From Spodoptera frugiperda (taxonomy: Eukaryota; Arthropoda; Insecta; Lepidoptera; Noctuidae), in contig NC_064226.1 of assembly GCF_023101765.2 (NCBI RefSeq), forward strand, positions 6,068,001 to 6,132,000: 64,000 bases of DNA, given 5' to 3'. Shown here piece by piece: positions 60,559 through 64,000 of the stretch; the first letter of the stretch is position 1; every line of letters begins with the position of its first letter. The position numbers and the translations under genes were made by a program. The notes under the pieces are model-generated. The model was given only the letters and a program-made list of their open reading frames with translations. It did not search any database and was not told where the DNA came from.

Positions 60559-63500
60559 ATGGGACTAACAGTAACGTAAGTGTAATGATTTCATTTTACA
60601 ATATGTTTTGATTTTACTACCTACTAATTTAAACCTACCCTCTTGCAGAGATCAGCCGTTATGTCCATCATGTGCTTGTCATCGCGAATGCCAAGGGTTT
60701 CAAAAGTTAGCAGAACTCAAAGATGCTGGTTTGGTGGTTTATTGTCACAATAAACGTACAAAAGATGTAAGTATGTAACATATCGTTCACAAATTATCCT
60801 ATTCTTTTGCACAGTCTCTACATTAATATGACCTAATGGTATCTCATGCTATGCAAAATTTCTATTTCTATTTATATCAACAAAAGTTTTTATTGGACTT
60901 AAATTTTAGAAGCTTATTTGTCTCAACAGGTCCGACAAGAAAGCACGGTTGATCAAACTGATACATCTCAAAATGTGTTTATTTTACACAACACAAAGGA
61001 TGTGAAATTAATATCTGCCGATTTGAAATCAGAACTCGGTAAATGCCATATTATAATAATTATTAGGTATAAGTGTGGGAGAGCCATGCCTCGGCACGTA
61101 TGGGCTGGCTCCACCGAAGTGACACCACGGCCTCACAGGAAACCGACGTAAAACAACGCCGGCATTGTGTATCATTGAGTTTACTGGAGGCTCAATTACT
61201 CACCTTGCCAATCTTCCCGTTCCCGTCGATTATTATTTTTAAGCAGAACTAGTTGACTGCACAGTGTATATGCTATTGCCATTATACTGCATAGTGGCAG
61301 TGGCAAGATGACCACTGTACATCGTGTTCTGGGTTTGCTTCCCGCGTCGGGCAATAAATGGATTTTTCTGGCCACTATTAGGTTACTCGAAGTTAGGACC
61401 AATTTCAATCGTAAGGCTTTATTCTATTATTTATTTATTGTTTACAGAAAAAACAGACATTTGCTGCCCACGATGTAGGAAAGCCTATCAGCAAGTTCAA
61501 AAACTTATGCAAAAAGTTACATCCATTGACAGGAAAAAAGTGATGGGCTTATGCGATCATTGTCGTAAAAGAGCTGAAAAAAAGAAAAAAACTTGTTCTA
61601 CGTGTGAAGAGATTGTGAAGAAATTTATGTCAGTTAAGGGTCAACAAAAAGAAGACACAAAACAATTTATTAAAATATGGCTTTCAAAGATGGGTGTTTA
61701 TTTTAAACAGCCTATGAAAATTGACCAACGATTACTCGATGAAATAGCTCCAGGCCATAAAGACACTGCTGAATATCTTGATTTAAACCTCGATCAGTTA
61801 CCTCAAAAATCCTCTTTGCCTAAACACCTGCCCGAAGTTAAAGAAATGTTTATTTCAGAGGCACATAAGCCAGATTCAGAATCAAATATAGATACCAATT
61901 TACAAAAACGGCCTAAAGTTCAATTAGTAGATGTTCATCCACCTACGGCTTTGAGCGACATGTCTTTACTTCGTAAACCCCACGAAGGAGAAGCAAAAGT
62001 ACCAGTTTCGGAACCTGTATTTGTTCAATCAGATATGACTTTTATGGAACGGCATTCACGTGTCAATCAACAAATTAAAAGTTCGTTAAAAGAAAAAGAG
62101 GAACCAAAAAAATATGATGATACTTTAAAGCATGCTAAAGAAGCAATTAAAAAGAGACATGACCTCAGCTTGAGACAAATGACACAAACTGAAAAGGAAC
62201 CGCTACCGAGAAGACCGCAAGTATACGAAATCCCGAAAGTAGCACCCTGGGAAAAAGATTATGATTCGAAATATTATGACGAATCTGAAACAGATATAAA
62301 ACTTAAAAAGGCTTATGTCATTCGCAGTCAAGAATCTTTATCGGTAAAAGATGTACAATATGAAGCAGCAAGACCCACGCAAAAGGATTTAAGAGATCGT
62401 CAGGGTAAGCATGAACACCATAAAATAAAAAAGGGTACTCAGGATTTTGACGAAGGTGTAAATATAACTCAAGAATTGACAGACGAAAACGAATTACAAA
62501 CAATTCATGATAGGGCTAAATCAAAACATCGACTACCTGGGCATAAAACCGGACATAAAAAAGCACTTGGATCTAAAAGAACTGCAGAAAATATTGCTAA
62601 AACACGATTTAGTTTCTTTTTTCCAAAATTACCTGTAGAAGAAAAAAAACCTGTTATTGATACTCATTCATCACATCTAATTCAACTTACCCAAGAAAAA
62701 TTCCGTCTACAAGCTGAAAAGGAAGAGGAAAACAAACGAATGAGACAAGAAAAGAAAAAGCAGGCCCAAATTGAGAAGGAAAAAATGGCAAGATACGAAT
62801 ATGAGCAAGAACTTGCTCGCGCAAATGCTGAAAAGTATCTGAAAGATAAGGAGTCAAGAAAACAATCTGACACTATACAAACCACAGATAAAGTTGAAGA
62901 ATTAGAAAAAATTAAAAAAGATTTAAAAGTCGAACTTGAAGAAAAATATGGAATTGATGAACAATCCGGAAAAGCCAAAAGGGACTCGCGCTCTAAGCCG
63001 GGACAAAAAGGTAAGGATGGTAAGGTTGATGAAATAAGTGATAAAATAAAAAAAGATGATCAATCAAAATCAGAGGATATATATGAAACCGATAAACTAA
63101 GTGAGAGAGCTAAGAAAGATATAAAATCAGAACGAGACGAAAAGTCTGCAATTGGTGAAGAAGGTGAGAAAGCCCAGAAAGGTATAAAATCAGAACGAGA
63201 CGAAAAGTCAGCAATTGGTGAAGTTGGTGAGAAAGCCCAGAAAGGTATAAAATCAGAAGGAGACGAAAAGTCCGCAATTGAAGTTGGTGAGAAAGCCCAG
63301 AAAGGTATAAAATCAGAACGAGACGAAAAGTCTGCAATTAGTAAAGTTGGTGAGAAAGCCCAGAAAGGTATAAAATCAGAACGAGACGAAAAGTATGCAA
63401 TTGGTGAATTTGGTGAGAAAGCCCAGAAAGGTATAAAATCAAAACAAGACGATAAGTTTGCTCTTGGTGAAGTTGGTGAGAAAGCCAAGAAAGATGTTAA

Positions 63501-64000
63501 GTCAAAACATGAAGAAAAATATGTATCAGATAAAGTAAGTGAGAAAGCCAAGAAAGATGGCAAGGCAGGGCCAGATCAAATAGTTGGAATTGATGAAAAG
63601 GGTGAAAAAACCAAAAGAGATACAAAGTCGAAATATGAGCAAAATGCTGAATTTGAGAAAGAAGGTGAGAAAACCAAGAAAGATGCCATTAAAGCAAAAT
63701 CAGAACAAGGAAAACTCGATGAATCCGGAAAAGTGGAAAAGGGATTGAAGTCAACGCCCGAAAAACCAGTTAAATTAGATGGAGCATCTCAAACGACCAA
63801 AAAGGATTTAAAAATATCTGAGGCAAAGGGTAAAGGTGAAACTAGCAAAGAAAAAGGAACTAAAATAGGTGATCTAAAAGAAAAAGATGAATTAAAAATA
63901 AAAAAGGATATGAGGAAAAAAGATAATATACTAGAAGAAGCGATTAAAAAAGACTTGCAAGGTAGATCCGATAAAAGAAGTAAAACAGAAGTTTCAGACA
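60559..64000 (+). CDS. Unknown Cys-cluster, Lys/Glu-rich protein with tandem repeats (partial)
   Basis: Exons 60559-60575, 60649-60766, 60930-61038 and 61448 to the window end, with agreeing phases; at least 932 residues, no stop seen. The N-terminus has zinc-binding-like clusters: CPSCACHREC (11-20), YCH (38), then CCPRC (87-91), CDHC (117-120) and CSTC (131-134). CPRC, CDHC and CSTC are spaced as paired CxxC sites. From about residue 135 the protein is charged and probably disordered or coiled-coil, with a long KEEE/EKMARYEYEQE helix around 500-560. A run of 21-residue repeats (core EKAQKGIKSERDEKSAIG) occupies about 636-760. I do not recognise the family. Possible roles such as a cytoskeletal or axonemal scaffold are guesses. 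The 17-base first coding exon is unusually short. Confidence 0.7.
61068..61180 (-). repeat. Composite SINE-like repeat fragment
   Basis: gtgtgggagagccatgcctc followed by gacaccacggcctcacagga and gacgtaaaacaacgccggca is the reverse complement of the middle of the repeat at 7296-7860. It lies in an intron of the Lys/Glu-rich gene, right after the exon ending 61038. Confidence 0.6.
63121..63490 (+). repeat. 63-bp coding tandem repeats
   Basis: About six near-identical units, each starting ataaaatcagaacgagacga and ending gagaaagcccagaaaggt. One unit lacks one codon (60 bp). Unit phase is kept, so the protein repeats with a 21-residue period. Degenerate units continue on both sides (about 63040-63690). 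Confidence 0.92.

Noticed and set aside
63060..63563. Minus-strand repeated open frame rich in Phe and Ser
   Set aside because: It is the antisense of the 63-bp coding repeats; plus-strand splice structure and the long open frame support the other strand.

Overview
This window is nuclear DNA from a moth, most likely a noctuid or close relative. The evidence is AT-rich spacer DNA, compact phase-consistent exons, and several dispersed repeat families I associate with Lepidoptera: tRNA-derived SINEs, a poly(A)-tailed repeat of noctuid type in six copies, an RTE-clade LINE copy, a PIF/Harbinger element and several MITEs. The species assignment is inference. The protein-coding genes were assembled by eye from splice sites, reading phase and recognisable protein families.

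Layout. 1-14.5 kb is gene-poor and repeat-rich. It holds a 5'-truncated RTE copy with a 12-bp target duplication, MITEs, SINEs, and one isolated minus-strand exon for a signal peptide whose gene probably continues off the left edge. 14.8-32.8 kb (+) is an endosomal Na+/H+ exchanger of the SLC9A6/7/9 group with 13 core exons, up to three symmetrical cassette exons and two U12-type (minor spliceosome) introns. Its introns carry a hAT MITE, a foldback MITE and a 2.5-kb Harbinger element that contains a near-perfect long inverted repeat. 34.6-35.6 kb (-) is MBLAC1. 36.5-44.9 kb (+) is aspartyl/asparaginyl beta-hydroxylase (ASPH) with a very long acidic, histidine-containing segment. 46.6-48.9 kb (-) is NKAIN. 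49.8-50.5 kb (+) is a UCH-L3-type deubiquitinase with an intronless coding region. 53.2-57.2 kb (-) is an MFSD12-like transporter. 57.8-59.7 kb (+) is PIG-T of the GPI transamidase. 60.6 kb to the right edge (+) is an unrecognised Lys/Glu-rich protein with N-terminal Cys clusters and 21-residue tandem repeats, cut by the window end.

Organisation. MBLAC1/ASPH, NKAIN/UCH and MFSD12/PIG-T are head-to-head pairs. NHE/MBLAC1 and ASPH/NKAIN are tail-to-tail. Functionally the genes are mostly housekeeping membrane and secretory-pathway genes (endosomal pH, ER hydroxylation, Na,K-ATPase partner, ubiquitin recycling, organelle transport, GPI anchoring). They do not form a pathway cluster. Short TGTCA/TGACA motifs recur just upstream of the recognised genes, which may be a shared core-promoter feature.

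The observations most worth following are the two U12 introns, the intronic long hairpin, the repeated promoter motif, the cassette exons in the exchanger and ASPH, and the unknown Cys-cluster/tandem-repeat gene at the right edge.
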